Assembly: GCF_007713735.2 (NCBI RefSeq)
Contig: NZ_VMNW02000007.1
Coordinates: 1 to 64,000 of the forward strand
Reading direction: 5' to 3'
Length of the DNA: 64,000 nucleotides
DNA from: Amycolatopsis acidicola
GTDB lineage: Bacteria > Actinomycetota > Actinomycetes > Mycobacteriales > Pseudonocardiaceae
The translations under genes were made by a program, and so were the position numbers. The notes beneath the pieces are model-generated. The model did not search any database. It was not told the origin of the DNA and saw only the letters and a list, made by a program, of their open reading frames with translations. Shown here piece after piece: positions 53,844-63,333 of this stretch. The stretch's first letter is position 1; every line of letters begins with the position of its first letter.

Positions 53844-54494
53844 TCAGCCGGTCAGCTTGGCCAGCACCTGATCCGCGGTGAGCAGATGACAGCCCAGCCA
53901 GCCCGCGACCGACAGCGCCGCGCCGTGGATCTCCGCGCTGTTCGCCCCGCAAGCATCATCCACAATGGACACCGAGTACCCCAGATCCCAGGCCGCCAGT
54001 GCGGACAGCAGCACGCAGGCGTTGGTGATCACGCCGCAGAACACGACGTCGGTCACGCCGGCGTTGCGCAGCAGGATGTCCAGGTTGCCCGTGGCGAACG
54101 CCGAGGAGCCGACCTTGTCCACGACCGCCTCGCCCGCCCGCGGCGCCAGCGCGTCCAGCACCTCGAACTCGCGCGTTCCCCGCAACGAACCCGAGCGCTC
54201 GTGCAGGTCACGGATGTGCGGCTGCGAGTCACGGTAGTCACCGAACTGCGCGCCGACCCTGGTGAACACGACCCGCGCGCCCGCCGTGCGGAACTTCTCC
54301 AGCAGCCGCGCCGAGTTGGGCAGCACCTGTCCAGCCAGGCGTTTCCAGTAGTACTCCAGATCGACGCCGTCCTCGGCGAACACCTTGGCGAGCCCGCCCG
54401 CGGGGTCGGCGTCGAAGGTGGTCATATCGATCACGACCAAGGCTGTCCTGGCGGGGTCGAACGACGTCTCCGCCGGGGTGATGACGGTTTCCAT
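53844..54494 (-). CDS. Isochorismatase-fold cysteine hydrolase
   Basis: A 216-residue alpha/beta hydrolase of the isochorismatase-like type. The catalytic triad is Asp23 (VVIDM), Lys127 (VDKVGSSAF) and Cys160 (ITNACV). The family cleaves amides and vinyl ethers, such as N-carbamoylsarcosine, nicotinamide or maleamate. A six-base gap separates it from the NTF2-like gene upstream. The specific substrate is not predictable. Confidence 0.86.
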   Translation of the reverse strand: METVITPAETSFDPARTALVVIDMTTFDADPAGGLAKVFAEDGVDLEYYWKRLAGQVLPNSARLLEKFRTAGARVVFTRVGAQFGDYRDSQPHIRDLHERSGSLRGTREFEVLDALAPRAGEAVVDKVGSSAFATGNLDILLRNAGVTDVVFCGVITNACVLLSALAAWDLGYSVSIVDDACGANSAEIHGAALSVAGWLGCHLLTADQVLAKLTG

Positions 54495-54499
54495 CGCGC

Positions 54500-54928
54500 T
54501 CAACCTCCGTAGACCGCGTTCAGCTGGGCGGTGTCGAAGTACTCCTCGAACGACGCGATCTTCCCGGCACGGAAGCGGAAGATCTGGACATAACGCCCTT
54601 CGTAGCAAAGGTGCTTGCCGCCCCAGTACGGACCGGTGCGGACGTCGATGTCGCTGTGGGAGCGGGTGACGATCGTGTCCGGGTCGGCGCCGGGGATGAT
54701 CTCGTCGATGTACCAGTCGAACTTGCCGTGCATCTCGTCATGGATGGGATCCCAGAAGGCTTTCACCGCCTCCCAGCCGGAGTGCACGGTCACCGTGCAG
54801 TTCTTCACGTCCGCCGTCGCGTACGGGGTGACGACCTGGGGCGCGTCGTCGACCCAGAGCCGGTAGAAACGCTCCTTGTCCTTGAGGTACAGGGAAAAGA
54901 ACTCGGTGATCACGTCGGCGTTGCTCAT
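54500..54928 (-). CDS. SnoaL/NTF2-like protein
   Basis: A 142-residue cone-fold protein beginning MSNADVITEFFSLYLKDKERFYRLW and containing YVQIFRFRAGKIASFEEYFD, typical of SnoaL-like polyketide cyclase/limonene-epoxide hydrolase relatives. Such proteins are isomerases, hydrolases or dehydratases without conserved catalytic residues. Its start overlaps the aldehyde dehydrogenase stop (ATGA), so it may act on the product of that enzyme. Confidence 0.8.
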   Translation of the reverse strand: MSNADVITEFFSLYLKDKERFYRLWVDDAPQVVTPYATADVKNCTVTVHSGWEAVKAFWDPIHDEMHGKFDWYIDEIIPGADPDTIVTRSHSDIDVRTGPYWGGKHLCYEGRYVQIFRFRAGKIASFEEYFDTAQLNAVYGG

Positions 54929-56418
54929 GCTCGCGGCTCCAGGTGGGACGGGCGGTCTTCCAGGATCACGGTCTTGTTCTCCAGGTAAGGGCGGAGGCCG
55001 TCGACCCCGCCCTCCCGGCCGAGGCCGGACTGCTTGAACCCGCCGAAGCCGATCCGCATGTCACTGCGGAACACGTTGTGTCCCACCGTGCCCGACCGCA
55101 GGCGCCGCGCCACCGCGTAGGCGCGGTCGACGTCGTCGGTGAACACGGAGTTGTTGAGGCCGAAGATGGTGTCGTTGGCCAGTTCGATCGCGTGGTCCTC
55201 GTTCTCGGCCGGGATCACGCTCAGCACCGGGCCGAAGATCTCCTCGCGGGCCACGGTCGCCCCATTGTCCACATTGGCCAGTACCGTCGGCTCGTAGAAC
55301 CAGCCGCGGTCGAGTTCCTTCGGGCGGCGTCCGCCCGCGGCCAGCCGTGCACCCTCGGAGACACCGAGGTCCACGTAGTGCTCGACTTTTTCCAGCTGAC
55401 GCCGGGTCGCGATCGGGCCCATGCCGGTGGCCGCGTCGAACGGGTCGCCGAGCTGGACCTTGCCGAACACCCCGGCGAGCGCGTCCACGAGTTCGTCGTG
55501 CCGGTCACGGCTGACGATGATCCTGGTCAGCGACGAGCACACCTGGCCGGTGAGGAAGCAGGCGTAGCCGCCGATCGCCTCCGCGGCCGCGCCGAGATCG
55601 ATGTCGTCGAGCACCACCGCGGCCGACTTCCCACCTAGCTCCAGGGTGAGGCGGGCGATCCGCTCGGCCGCGATCCCGGCGATCTTGCGCCCGGCGGCGA
55701 GCGAACCGGTGAAGCTGATCTTGTCCACACCGGGATGCCGGACGAGGCGTTCCGAAGGCCCGCGGTCGGCGGTCACCACGTTGAGGACGCCCCGTGGGAG
55801 GCCGATCTCCTCGGCGATCTCGGCCATCACGTAGCCCGCGCCGGGAGCCTCCGGTGAGCATTTCAGCACGACCGTGCATCCGGCCAGCAGCGCGGGCGCG
55901 ATCTTGTAGGCCATGATGTTGATCGGCGCGTTCCACGGCACGATCGCGCCCACCACCCCGACCGGCTCCCGCACGATCAGCGCCAGCTCACCTCCACCGG
56001 GCGGGCTGTCGAAGCGCTCTTCGAAGGGGAAGGTTTCCGCCAGGTCGGCGTAGTAGCCGTAAACCGCGCCGATCGTGCCGGCGAAGGCGTGCGCGACCGC
56101 GTGTGTGCTGCCCATCTCGCTCGGCCAGATCCGGGCGACGTCGTCCACCCGCTCGTCGAGTTTCGCCGCGATGGCACGGAGATAACCCGCTCGCTCCCCA
56201 GGGGACAGTCGCGGCCAGGGGCCGTGATCGAAAGCCGTGCGCGCGGCGGCGACCGCCCGGTCGATGTCGGGTTCGGTGGCCTCCGCGACGCGGAGGAACA
56301 CCTCTTCGGTGGCCGGGTTGATCACCTCGATCCGGCCACCGGACGCGGGATCGACCCAGGCGCCGTCGAGATAGAGGCTGTCCGGGCGCGCGATCGGCGC
56401 CGCGGTCGAGTCGGACAT
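54925..56418 (-). CDS. Aldehyde dehydrogenase
   Basis: A 497-residue ALDH. VPWNAPIN is the cofactor strand, LTLELGGKSA holds the Glu, and LTGQVCSSLTR holds the Cys nucleophile, followed by the KQSGLGREGG-type C-terminal segment. It is closest in style to actinobacterial ALDHs found with terpene or steroid catabolism. The ATG at 56418 was chosen because the encoded N-terminus (ARPDSLYLDGAWVDPASG) begins the family normally. Confidence 0.87.
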   Translation of the reverse strand: MSDSTAAPIARPDSLYLDGAWVDPASGGRIEVINPATEEVFLRVAEATEPDIDRAVAAARTAFDHGPWPRLSPGERAGYLRAIAAKLDERVDDVARIWPSEMGSTHAVAHAFAGTIGAVYGYYADLAETFPFEERFDSPPGGGELALIVREPVGVVGAIVPWNAPINIMAYKIAPALLAGCTVVLKCSPEAPGAGYVMAEIAEEIGLPRGVLNVVTADRGPSERLVRHPGVDKISFTGSLAAGRKIAGIAAERIARLTLELGGKSAAVVLDDIDLGAAAEAIGGYACFLTGQVCSSLTRIIVSRDRHDELVDALAGVFGKVQLGDPFDAATGMGPIATRRQLEKVEHYVDLGVSEGARLAAGGRRPKELDRGWFYEPTVLANVDNGATVAREEIFGPVLSVIPAENEDHAIELANDTIFGLNNSVFTDDVDRAYAVARRLRSGTVGHNVFRSDMRIGFGGFKQSGLGREGGVDGLRPYLENKTVILEDRPSHLEPRA

Positions 56419-56435
56419 CGTTGTCTCCCTCAGAT

Positions 56436-57446
56436 TCAGATCGTGACGGTACGGAGTTCGGGCAGGACGTCCTCGGCGAACTGGGTCAGGAACCGTTCCT
56501 GATCGTGGCCGGGGCCGTGGAAGACGAGGTGGCCGAACCCGGCGTCGAAGTACGGTTTGAGCTGAGCGAGCACTTCCGCGGGCGCGGAGGCGACGATCCA
56601 GCGCCGGGCCACCTGCTCGAGGGGCAGCGCCCCGGCGAGGCGCTCCATCTCCACCGCCGAGGACACGCTGTGTTTCTGTTCGGGTGTCAGGGAAAGCGGG
56701 GCCCAGAAGCGCGTGTTCGCGAGCGCACGATCCGGGTCCCGGTCGTAGGAGAGCTTGATCTCGATCGTCTTGTCGATCCCTGCCGGATCGCGGCCGGCCG
56801 CCGTCGCGCCCGCGGCGACGGCGGGCAGGAGCTTGTCGTTGTACAGCTCCATGCCCTTGCCCGAGGTGCAGATGAACCCGTCGCCGGCCTTGCCCGCGTA
56901 TTCGGCCACCAGCGCCCCGCCCGCGGCCACGTACACCGGCACCGGCTGTTCGGGCCGGTCGTAGATCCTGGCGCGGGCCAGTTCGTAGTAATCGCCTTGG
57001 AACGAAACGGTTTCGCCGCTCCACAGCTCACGCATCAGGCTGATGGCCTCTCGCAGCCGCGCGAACCGTTCCCGGAACTCCGGCCATTCCCGGCCCGAGA
57101 CCGCGATCTCGTTGAGCGCCTCACCCGTTCCCGCGCCGAGGATCACCCGGCCGTTCGACAGCAACGACATCGTGGCGAAACTCTGCGCGAGCACCGCCGG
57201 GTTGTAGCGGAACGTGGGCGTGAGCACGCTCGTGCCGATGAGCACCCGTTTCGTGCGCTCGGCCACGGCAGGCATCCACGCCAGCGCGGACGGCGCGTGC
57301 CCACCCTGATCACGCCAGGGCAGGAAGTGGTCCGACACCCACACGCTGTCCAGCCCGACCGCCTCGGCCAGCACCGCGTACTCCACGAGGTCGCGCGGCC
57401 CGAACTGCTCCACCGACGCCTTGTACCCGAGCTTGAGGCCGGTCAC
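56436..57446 (-). CDS. fgd: F420-dependent glucose-6-phosphate dehydrogenase
   Basis: A 336-residue luciferase-like enzyme, the same length as mycobacterial FGD1. His40 (SDHFLPW), Trp44 and Glu109 ([10 protein letters not shown]) fall at the published catalytic positions. The glucose-6-phosphate-binding Lys197 (SGKG, FGD1 Lys198), EQKHS and RRWIVAS segments are also conserved. It makes F420H2 from glucose-6-phosphate. Here it sits in an operon with an F420-type PPOX protein, so reduced F420 may be used for an upstream reaction of this pathway. Confidence 0.92.
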   Translation of the reverse strand: MTGLKLGYKASVEQFGPRDLVEYAVLAEAVGLDSVWVSDHFLPWRDQGGHAPSALAWMPAVAERTKRVLIGTSVLTPTFRYNPAVLAQSFATMSLLSNGRVILGAGTGEALNEIAVSGREWPEFRERFARLREAISLMRELWSGETVSFQGDYYELARARIYDRPEQPVPVYVAAGGALVAEYAGKAGDGFICTSGKGMELYNDKLLPAVAAGATAAGRDPAGIDKTIEIKLSYDRDPDRALANTRFWAPLSLTPEQKHSVSSAVEMERLAGALPLEQVARRWIVASAPAEVLAQLKPYFDAGFGHLVFHGPGHDQERFLTQFAEDVLPELRTVTI

Positions 57447-58192
57447 CGCACCATCCCCAGCCCGCCGTTGACGGCGATGATCTGGCCGTTGATGAACCGG
57501 GCGCCGTCCCCGGCGAGGAACACCATGACGGGCGCGAAATCCCGCTCCGGGTCGCCGAGCCAGCCACCGAGCGGCACCCGGGAATAGCGGTCACCACGGT
57601 CTTTCGTGCCGGCGTCGGTCATCGGGGTCGCGATAGCCGGCACGACGGAGTTCACGCGGATGCCCTGACGGCCCCATTCGTCGGCGACCGTACGGGTCCA
57701 GGCCATCACCGCCCCCTTCGTCGCGGAGTATCCGGCGAGCCCGGCGATCGGGTTGAGCCCCGCGTCGGAGCCGAAGTTGAGGATCGCGCCCGTGCCCGCC
57801 GCTTTCATGACCTCGAACGCCGCCTGGCCGGCATAGACGGTGCCGCGCACGTTGATGTCGAAAAGGAAGTCCAGGTCCTCCGGGGTCAGCTCCTCGGCGG
57901 GTTTCGCCCGCTGCACCCCGGCGATGTTGACCAGGACGTCGAGCCCGCCCATCGCCGACGCGGCATCGCGGACGGCTTCGGTGACCTCGGCGTGGTCGGA
58001 AACGTCCACAAAGGAGAACCGCGCCGATCCCGGCCCTTCGGCCGTTGCCTTCTCGGCGACCGACCGGCCCGCGCTTTCCTTGATGTCGAAGGAGAACACC
58101 TGCGCGCCTTCGCGGGCGAACGCGCGCACGGTGGCCTCGCCCATGCCCTGCGCGCCACCCGTGACGATGATCCGTTTCCCGTCGAGCTGCAT
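57443..58192 (-). CDS. SDR-family oxidoreductase
   Basis: A 249-residue short-chain dehydrogenase: GGAQGMG motif, Asp36 after the second strand (SFDIK, NAD preference), N-I-A-G in place of NNAG, NFGSDAG and Y-S-A-T-K. C-terminus [15 protein letters not shown]. It overlaps fgd by 4 bases and probably oxidises a hydroxyacyl or alcohol intermediate of this cluster. Confidence 0.86.
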   Translation of the reverse strand: MQLDGKRIIVTGGAQGMGEATVRAFAREGAQVFSFDIKESAGRSVAEKATAEGPGSARFSFVDVSDHAEVTEAVRDAASAMGGLDVLVNIAGVQRAKPAEELTPEDLDFLFDINVRGTVYAGQAAFEVMKAAGTGAILNFGSDAGLNPIAGLAGYSATKGAVMAWTRTVADEWGRQGIRVNSVVPAIATPMTDAGTKDRGDRYSRVPLGGWLGDPERDFAPVMVFLAGDGARFINGQIIAVNGGLGMVR

Positions 58193-58197
58193 CCCGG

Positions 58198-58686
58198 TCA
58201 CGCCTTTCCGGCGGGCTGGGCGGCCCGCAGCTTCCGGTGGTCCCAGCTGATGACGCGCTTGGGGTGCACCACGATCACCGCGCGGTTGTGGATGCTGCGC
58301 TCGACGATCCGTTCGACGTCCGCCGGGGAATCGTCGGCGCCGCTGTGCCGCGTGCGGTAGAGGTACTCCCCCACCGTCCACAGTGCATCGCGGTCGTCGC
58401 GCACCTCGCCGTCGCCGATGAGCGTCAGCCCGCGCAGGTCGTAGTACTTCTCGCCCTCTTCGCGCATGACGGTCACCCGGGGATCGCGCCGCACGTTGAC
58501 GACCTTCTGCGCCTTCCGCTTGGCGAGGAACGCGACCTCGTCGCCCAGGAACGCGTAGTACAGCGCGGTGGTGTGGATGTAGCCGTCCGGCCCGATGGTG
58601 GACAGCGCCATCTTCCCGGTCGGGCGGAGGAACTCCTCCTGCTCGGCCGGGGTCATCTTGATTTCGGCACGCCGGTCAGCGCCCAT
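58198..58686 (-). CDS. PPOX-class F420-dependent flavin/deazaflavin protein
   Basis: A 162-residue split-barrel protein related to pyridoxamine 5'-phosphate oxidase. MALSTIGPDGYIHTTALYYAF and KVVNVRRDPRVTVM are the cofactor-binding blocks of the F420-type members. It has no signal. As the neighbour of fgd it may be the F420H2 user here. FMN-binding members exist as an alternative. It overlaps the alpha/beta hydrolase gene by 11 bases. Confidence 0.8.
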   Translation of the reverse strand: MGADRRAEIKMTPAEQEEFLRPTGKMALSTIGPDGYIHTTALYYAFLGDEVAFLAKRKAQKVVNVRRDPRVTVMREEGEKYYDLRGLTLIGDGEVRDDRDALWTVGEYLYRTRHSGADDSPADVERIVERSIHNRAVIVVHPKRVISWDHRKLRAAQPAGKA

Positions 58687-59395
58687 GTTCGCTCCTTTCC
58701 ACCGCGCGGCGCACCAGCCCGGCGAACTCCGCCGGGCGGCGCCGGTGCGCGGTGTGATCACCTGCCTCGACCGTTTCCAGCCGGGCATCCGGAATGCGTT
58801 CGGCGAGTTCTTTCGCCGAACGTGCGTGACGGTCGTCGGTGGCCGTCCCGTAGGCCACGACGACCGGGACGGTCACCTGCCCGGGTTCGAACGGGGCCGG
58901 GTCGTGCGCGGCCGACCACAGTTCGGCGGCCCACGCGGGCGCGGACCGCAGGAAACCTTCGCGGCGGTCCGGCGGAAGCCGGTCCCACCGTTCACCGAGG
59001 TGCCTGCGCAGGAACCCTTCCGCCGCGCGGCGAGCTTCCTCGTCCGGCGCGTCACGTCGCGACGGCAAGGATGGGCCGGGCCACCATGGCTGCCAGGGCA
59101 TCGGCGGCTCGTACACCAGGGCCGCCCGCACGAGCCCCGGTTCCCGGACCGCCGCCGCCAGCGCGATGACCCCGCCGAGGCTGTGCCCGGCCACCACCGA
59201 GGGCGTGCCGTCGAGCACTTTCAGCAGATCGTCCACGTGCCCCGGCAGGTCGGGCGTGCCCTCGCAGAGCGCGGAACCGTACCCGCGGCGGTCGTAGGTG
59301 AGCACCGTGCAGCCGTCCAGAAGTGCCGCGGTGGCACGGAAACTCGCGGACGAGTCCATGGATCCGTGCACCAGCACGATCCTCGGGTCAGTCAC
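58676..59395 (-). CDS. Alpha/beta hydrolase
   Basis: A 239-residue hydrolase. VLVHGSMDSSASF gives the oxyanion HG motif, GHSLGG the nucleophilic Ser (residue about 72), an acidic residue follows AYGTATDD, and AGDHTAHRR gives the catalytic His. Substrate unknown; an ester or acyl-CoA hydrolysis would fit the neighbours. It overlaps both adjacent genes, so it is translationally coupled. Confidence 0.84.
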   Translation of the reverse strand: MTDPRIVLVHGSMDSSASFRATAALLDGCTVLTYDRRGYGSALCEGTPDLPGHVDDLLKVLDGTPSVVAGHSLGGVIALAAAVREPGLVRAALVYEPPMPWQPWWPGPSLPSRRDAPDEEARRAAEGFLRRHLGERWDRLPPDRREGFLRSAPAWAAELWSAAHDPAPFEPGQVTVPVVVAYGTATDDRHARSAKELAERIPDARLETVEAGDHTAHRRRPAEFAGLVRRAVERSEHGR

Positions 59396-60602
59396 GGGGC
59401 ATCCCGAGGCATTTTTCGGCGATCGAATTGCGCACGATCTCGTCGGTGCCCGCGAAGATGTGCACTCCGGGTTCGCCGAGCAGGAACGAGTTCCACGAGA
59501 AGGTGCCCCATTCGCCGGTGTCGGCGATCAGGCTCGGCCCCAGCACCCGGCTGACGAAACCGGCGCCCGCGCGCAGGTTCGCGCTCAGCGCGAGTTTCGA
59601 CACCAGCGGTGCCGGGTCCGTGCGCAGGAACGGGGCGGCCACCCGGTCCGTTCCCCGGCTCCCGAGCTGGCGTGCCGCCCAGAACCCGGTCAGCACCTTC
59701 ACCAGCTCCTGCCGGACGAGCGGATCGCCGGCCACGCCCATGGCCCGCACCAGTTCCACGAACCGGGTGCCATTGGCGATCCCTGAGCCGGATTTGCCCA
59801 TGCCGCCGCCGATCCCGGCGCGTTCCCTGGCGAGGATTTCGCGCACGACATCCCAGCCCTGGCCGACCTCGCCGAGCCGCCGGCTGTCCTCGGCGATCGC
59901 GTCGTCGAGGTAGACCTCGTTGAACGCGGCACCGCCGGTCATCTGGGTCAGCGGCACCACGCGAACGCCGGGCTGGTGCATGTCGAGGACGAAGGCGGAG
60001 AACGCGCCCTTGCCCGGTTTTTCCCCGGTGCGGCAGAACACCACGCCGATGTCGGCCAGGTGCGCGTCCGAGGTCCACACCTTCTGCCCCGTGATGCGCC
60101 AGCTTCCGCCGTCGCGGACCGCGCGCGTGCGGGCGGAGAACAGGTCGGATCCGGCGTCGGGCTCACTGAACAGCTCGCAGGCCACCAGGTCACCGCGCTG
60201 CAACGCGCGCGGGACGGTGGAACGGATCTCCTCGGTGGCGTACTTCAGCAGCACCGGCCCGATCACGTGGTCGAGCTTGAAGTAGCTGTCGTTGGGCACG
60301 TCGAACTCGCGCTCCAGGCGCCGGTAGGCCCGCACGTACTCGGCGGACAGCCCGCGCCCGCCCAGGTCTTCCGGACCGGACAGCCAGCCGTACCCGGCGT
60401 CGAACCGCTTGCGCCGCCACTCGCGCGCCTCGGCGAGCCGTGCCCGCTCCTCGTCGGAATCGGGCTCCTCCCACAGGTCCACGCCCGTGTCCGCACCGAC
60501 GCCCCATTCGAGCTTGCGCCGGGTGGGCGGGCGCGGCGGCAGGTGTTCCGCGAGGAAGGCACGCGCCTCGCGCTCGAACTCCTCGACGGTCTGGCTGGTC
60601 AT
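59388..60602 (-). CDS. Acyl-CoA dehydrogenase
   Basis: A 404-residue acyl-CoA dehydrogenase. LFSEPDAGSDLFSARTRA and ITGQKVWTSDAH are the flavin-domain signatures; AGTDEIVRNSIAEKCLGMPR is the C-terminal dimer/flavin motif. A single dehydrogenase without a partner gene is present here, unlike the pair at 9396-11754. It is coupled to the racemase gene (4-base overlap), so its substrate may be the (S)-2-methylacyl-CoA that the racemase provides (inference). Confidence 0.88.
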   Translation of the reverse strand: MTSQTVEEFEREARAFLAEHLPPRPPTRRKLEWGVGADTGVDLWEEPDSDEERARLAEAREWRRKRFDAGYGWLSGPEDLGGRGLSAEYVRAYRRLEREFDVPNDSYFKLDHVIGPVLLKYATEEIRSTVPRALQRGDLVACELFSEPDAGSDLFSARTRAVRDGGSWRITGQKVWTSDAHLADIGVVFCRTGEKPGKGAFSAFVLDMHQPGVRVVPLTQMTGGAAFNEVYLDDAIAEDSRRLGEVGQGWDVVREILARERAGIGGGMGKSGSGIANGTRFVELVRAMGVAGDPLVRQELVKVLTGFWAARQLGSRGTDRVAAPFLRTDPAPLVSKLALSANLRAGAGFVSRVLGPSLIADTGEWGTFSWNSFLLGEPGVHIFAGTDEIVRNSIAEKCLGMPRD

Positions 60603-61732
60603 GCGATCACTCCCGAGGTGCGGAGGGTCTCGATCTCTTCCGGCGTCCGGCCGATTCCGGCCAGTACCGCGTCCGTGTGCTCACCGGGAACCGGTCTGCG
60701 GCGGGCTTCCGAAGGGGTGCGGGCGAACCGGGGAGCGGGTGCGGGCTCGGGGAATCCGTCGACGTCGACGAAAGCGCCACGTGCCGTGTGCACGGGGTGT
60801 GCGACGGCTTCGGCCGGTGTCAGAACAGGCGCGAAGCAGGCTTCCACACCATCGAAAGCCGCGCACCATTCGTCGCGGGTGCGCCCGGCGAACGCCGCCG
60901 CGAACGTTTTCTTCCTTGCTGCCCACTGGTCACGGTCGTACTGCGGGAAGGCGTCGCCGTCCGGGATGCCGAGCGTGGCGACGAGCTGTACGTAGAACTT
61001 CGGTTCGATGGCGCCGACGGACACGTGGCGGCCGTCGCGCGTGCGGTACACCTCGTAGAAGGGGGCGCCGCTGTCGAACAGGTTCGTCCCCCGCTCGCCG
61101 GACCAGCGCCCCACCGAACGAAGGTGGTGCACCACGGTCATGAGCAGCGACGCGCCGTCCACACAGGACGCGTCGACGACCTGCCCGCGCCCGGACGACG
61201 CCCGTTCCACCAGCGCGGCACAGACTCCGAGCGCGAGCAGCATGCCTCCGCCACCGAAATCGCCCACGAGCGACAAGGGCGGGACCGGATCGTCCCCCGC
61301 CCGGCCGATGGGGTCGAGCGCGCCCGCCATCGCGATGTAGTTGATGTCGTGCCCGGCGACGCCCGACAGCGGGCCCTGCTGGCCCCAGCCGGTCATCCGG
61401 CCGTAGACCAGGCGCGGATTGACCGCCAGGCAGTCCTCCGGGCCCAGCCCGAGGCGCTCGGTGACGCCGGGCCGGTTGCCCTCCAGGAAAACGTCCGCGC
61501 CCGCGATCAGCTCCGCGACCAGTTTCCGGCCTTCGCCCTGTTTCGCGTCGATCGCGATCGACTGACGTCCGCGGCCGAAGGAGTCGAGCTTACGGGCCCG
61601 CTCCGGGTCGCGCGCCGGCCGCTCCACCCGGACGACCTCGGCGCCGAGATCGGCGAGCAGCATGGCGCAGAACGGCGCCGGGCCCTGCCCGCCCATCTCG
61701 ACGACCCGGGCGCCGTGCAGGGTTCCGGTCAT
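60599..61732 (-). CDS. mcr: Alpha-methylacyl-CoA racemase
   Basis: A 377-residue CaiB/BaiF-fold enzyme. VVEMGGQGPAPFCAMLLADL is the N-terminal family block. His128 (AGHDINY), Asp158 (VGDFGGGG) and Glu243 (AIEPKFY) correspond, with a 2-residue offset, to the His126/Asp156/Glu241 set of M. tuberculosis MCR. It epimerises 2-methyl acyl-CoA esters so that both can enter beta-oxidation. That supports a 2-methyl-branched substrate, such as an isoprenoid or sterol side chain. It overlaps both neighbours by 4 bases. Confidence 0.9.
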   Translation of the reverse strand: MTGTLHGARVVEMGGQGPAPFCAMLLADLGAEVVRVERPARDPERARKLDSFGRGRQSIAIDAKQGEGRKLVAELIAGADVFLEGNRPGVTERLGLGPEDCLAVNPRLVYGRMTGWGQQGPLSGVAGHDINYIAMAGALDPIGRAGDDPVPPLSLVGDFGGGGMLLALGVCAALVERASSGRGQVVDASCVDGASLLMTVVHHLRSVGRWSGERGTNLFDSGAPFYEVYRTRDGRHVSVGAIEPKFYVQLVATLGIPDGDAFPQYDRDQWAARKKTFAAAFAGRTRDEWCAAFDGVEACFAPVLTPAEAVAHPVHTARGAFVDVDGFPEPAPAPRFARTPSEARRRPVPGEHTDAVLAGIGRTPEEIETLRTSGVIA

Positions 61733-63333
61733 GGGCGGTTCTCGTCGACGAGGTCCTCGAGCCCGCGGTCGGTCCACTGCTGAAGCAGCTCACGTTTGGC
61801 GATCTTGCCGATCCCGGACATGGGCAGCTGCTCGCGGCGGATCCACCATCGCTCCGGCACCTCGAACCGCGCCAGCTTCTCCTTGCACAGCTGGGTCAGC
61901 TCCTCGATACCCGGCAGCCCGGCGTCGGCGTGCGGCACCACGACGGCGCCCACGATCTCGCCGAGATCCTTGTCCGGCACGCCCAGCACCCCGGCATCGG
62001 CGACGGCCGGGTGCGACAGCAGCGTGTTCTCCACGTTCGCGGCCGCGATGTTCTCGCCGCCGCGGATGATGACCTCCTTGACGCGGCCGGTGACGTAGAG
62101 GTAACCCTCGTCGTCGATCCGGCCGAGGTCGCCGGTGGCGATCCAGCCGTCCTCGTCCTCGATCGGGCCTTCACCGAGGTAACCCTCGGGCACGTTGGGC
62201 GTGCGCCCCATGATCTCGCCGATGCCCTCGGAGTCCGGGTTCGCGATCCGCACCTCGACCACGGGCAGCGGCTTGCCGACGCGGCCAGGGTGGTCGCCGA
62301 TCTCCGAGCCCGCCCCGGCGGCCAGCAGCCCGCCGGACTCGGTGAGCCCGTAGAGGCTGCCCACCCGCCCTTTGACGTTCGGGAACGCCTGCCGGATCCG
62401 CTCGCGCAGGTTCGCCGGCACCGCGGAACCCCCGAGCGGCACGGACTTCAGCGTGGAAGTGTCCCATTCGGACAGACCGGGGTAGTCGAGCACGCGGGTC
62501 ACCATCGTCGGGATGCTGCCCCACGACTTGACCTTCTCCTCCTGGATCAGGCGCAGCACCTCGGCGGGGTCGAACTTCCCGTTCAGCATCACGATCTTCC
62601 CGCCCTGCAGCAGGGTCGCGCAGCTGACCTGGACGCCTGCCAGGTGGAACAGCGGCACGGTCTGCAGGCTCGTGGTGCCGACGTAGTCGTCGGGCAGCTC
62701 GTCGGGCAGCCGCCGGGTCATCGCCAGCAGGTTGTGCAGGTTGCCAATGATCGTCCGCTGGGACATCAGGATGCCCTTCGGCGTCCCGGTGGTCCCGGAG
62801 CTGAACATGATGACCGCGGGGTCCTCGTCCGACACCTCGGCCTCCGGCAGCACCGCCGGATCGCCCGCGTCCACAATGGAGCGGAGCTCGGCGAAGGAGA
62901 CCCGCGGCACGGAATGCAGCTCACGGTCGGAGATCATCAGCTTCGACTCGCTCTTGCGGACCAGCGTGTCGACCTCGTGGTCACTCCACCACGAGTTGCC
63001 GAGCGCGGTCACGGCGCCGAGGCTCTGCACGGCCCAGAACGCCACTACCCACTCGATGCTGTTGAAGCCCAGCAGCAGAACCCGGTCGCCCTTGGTGACC
63101 CCGTAGGCGGCAAGGCGGTTCGCCACCGCGGCGACCGCTTGTTCGTGCTGCTCGAACGTCAGCCGCCGCTCCCCTTGCACCAGCAGCTCGCGCCCGGTCC
63201 ACCGGCGGGCACCGATGAGCAGGTCCCGCACCCGGTGCGGGCGGTCCTTGTACATCAGCGACGGCCGCCCGTGCACCGTCCCGCGCACGACCTCGCGGCC
63301 CCATTTGATCTCCGGCTGTTCCAGCGCCTGCAT
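61729..63333 (-). CDS. Acyl-CoA ligase (AMP-forming)
   Basis: A 534-residue ANL ligase. MFSSGTTGTPKGILMS is the ATP loop, YGLTESGG the substrate motif, TGDLGRIDDEGY the ribose Asp region, and SGIGKIAKREL the C-terminal lysine. It probably activates the branched acid handled by the racemase and dehydrogenase. Its ATG is adjacent to the stop of the MFS gene. Confidence 0.88.
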   Translation of the reverse strand: MQALEQPEIKWGREVVRGTVHGRPSLMYKDRPHRVRDLLIGARRWTGRELLVQGERRLTFEQHEQAVAAVANRLAAYGVTKGDRVLLLGFNSIEWVVAFWAVQSLGAVTALGNSWWSDHEVDTLVRKSESKLMISDRELHSVPRVSFAELRSIVDAGDPAVLPEAEVSDEDPAVIMFSSGTTGTPKGILMSQRTIIGNLHNLLAMTRRLPDELPDDYVGTTSLQTVPLFHLAGVQVSCATLLQGGKIVMLNGKFDPAEVLRLIQEEKVKSWGSIPTMVTRVLDYPGLSEWDTSTLKSVPLGGSAVPANLRERIRQAFPNVKGRVGSLYGLTESGGLLAAGAGSEIGDHPGRVGKPLPVVEVRIANPDSEGIGEIMGRTPNVPEGYLGEGPIEDEDGWIATGDLGRIDDEGYLYVTGRVKEVIIRGGENIAAANVENTLLSHPAVADAGVLGVPDKDLGEIVGAVVVPHADAGLPGIEELTQLCKEKLARFEVPERWWIRREQLPMSGIGKIAKRELLQQWTDRGLEDLVDENRP

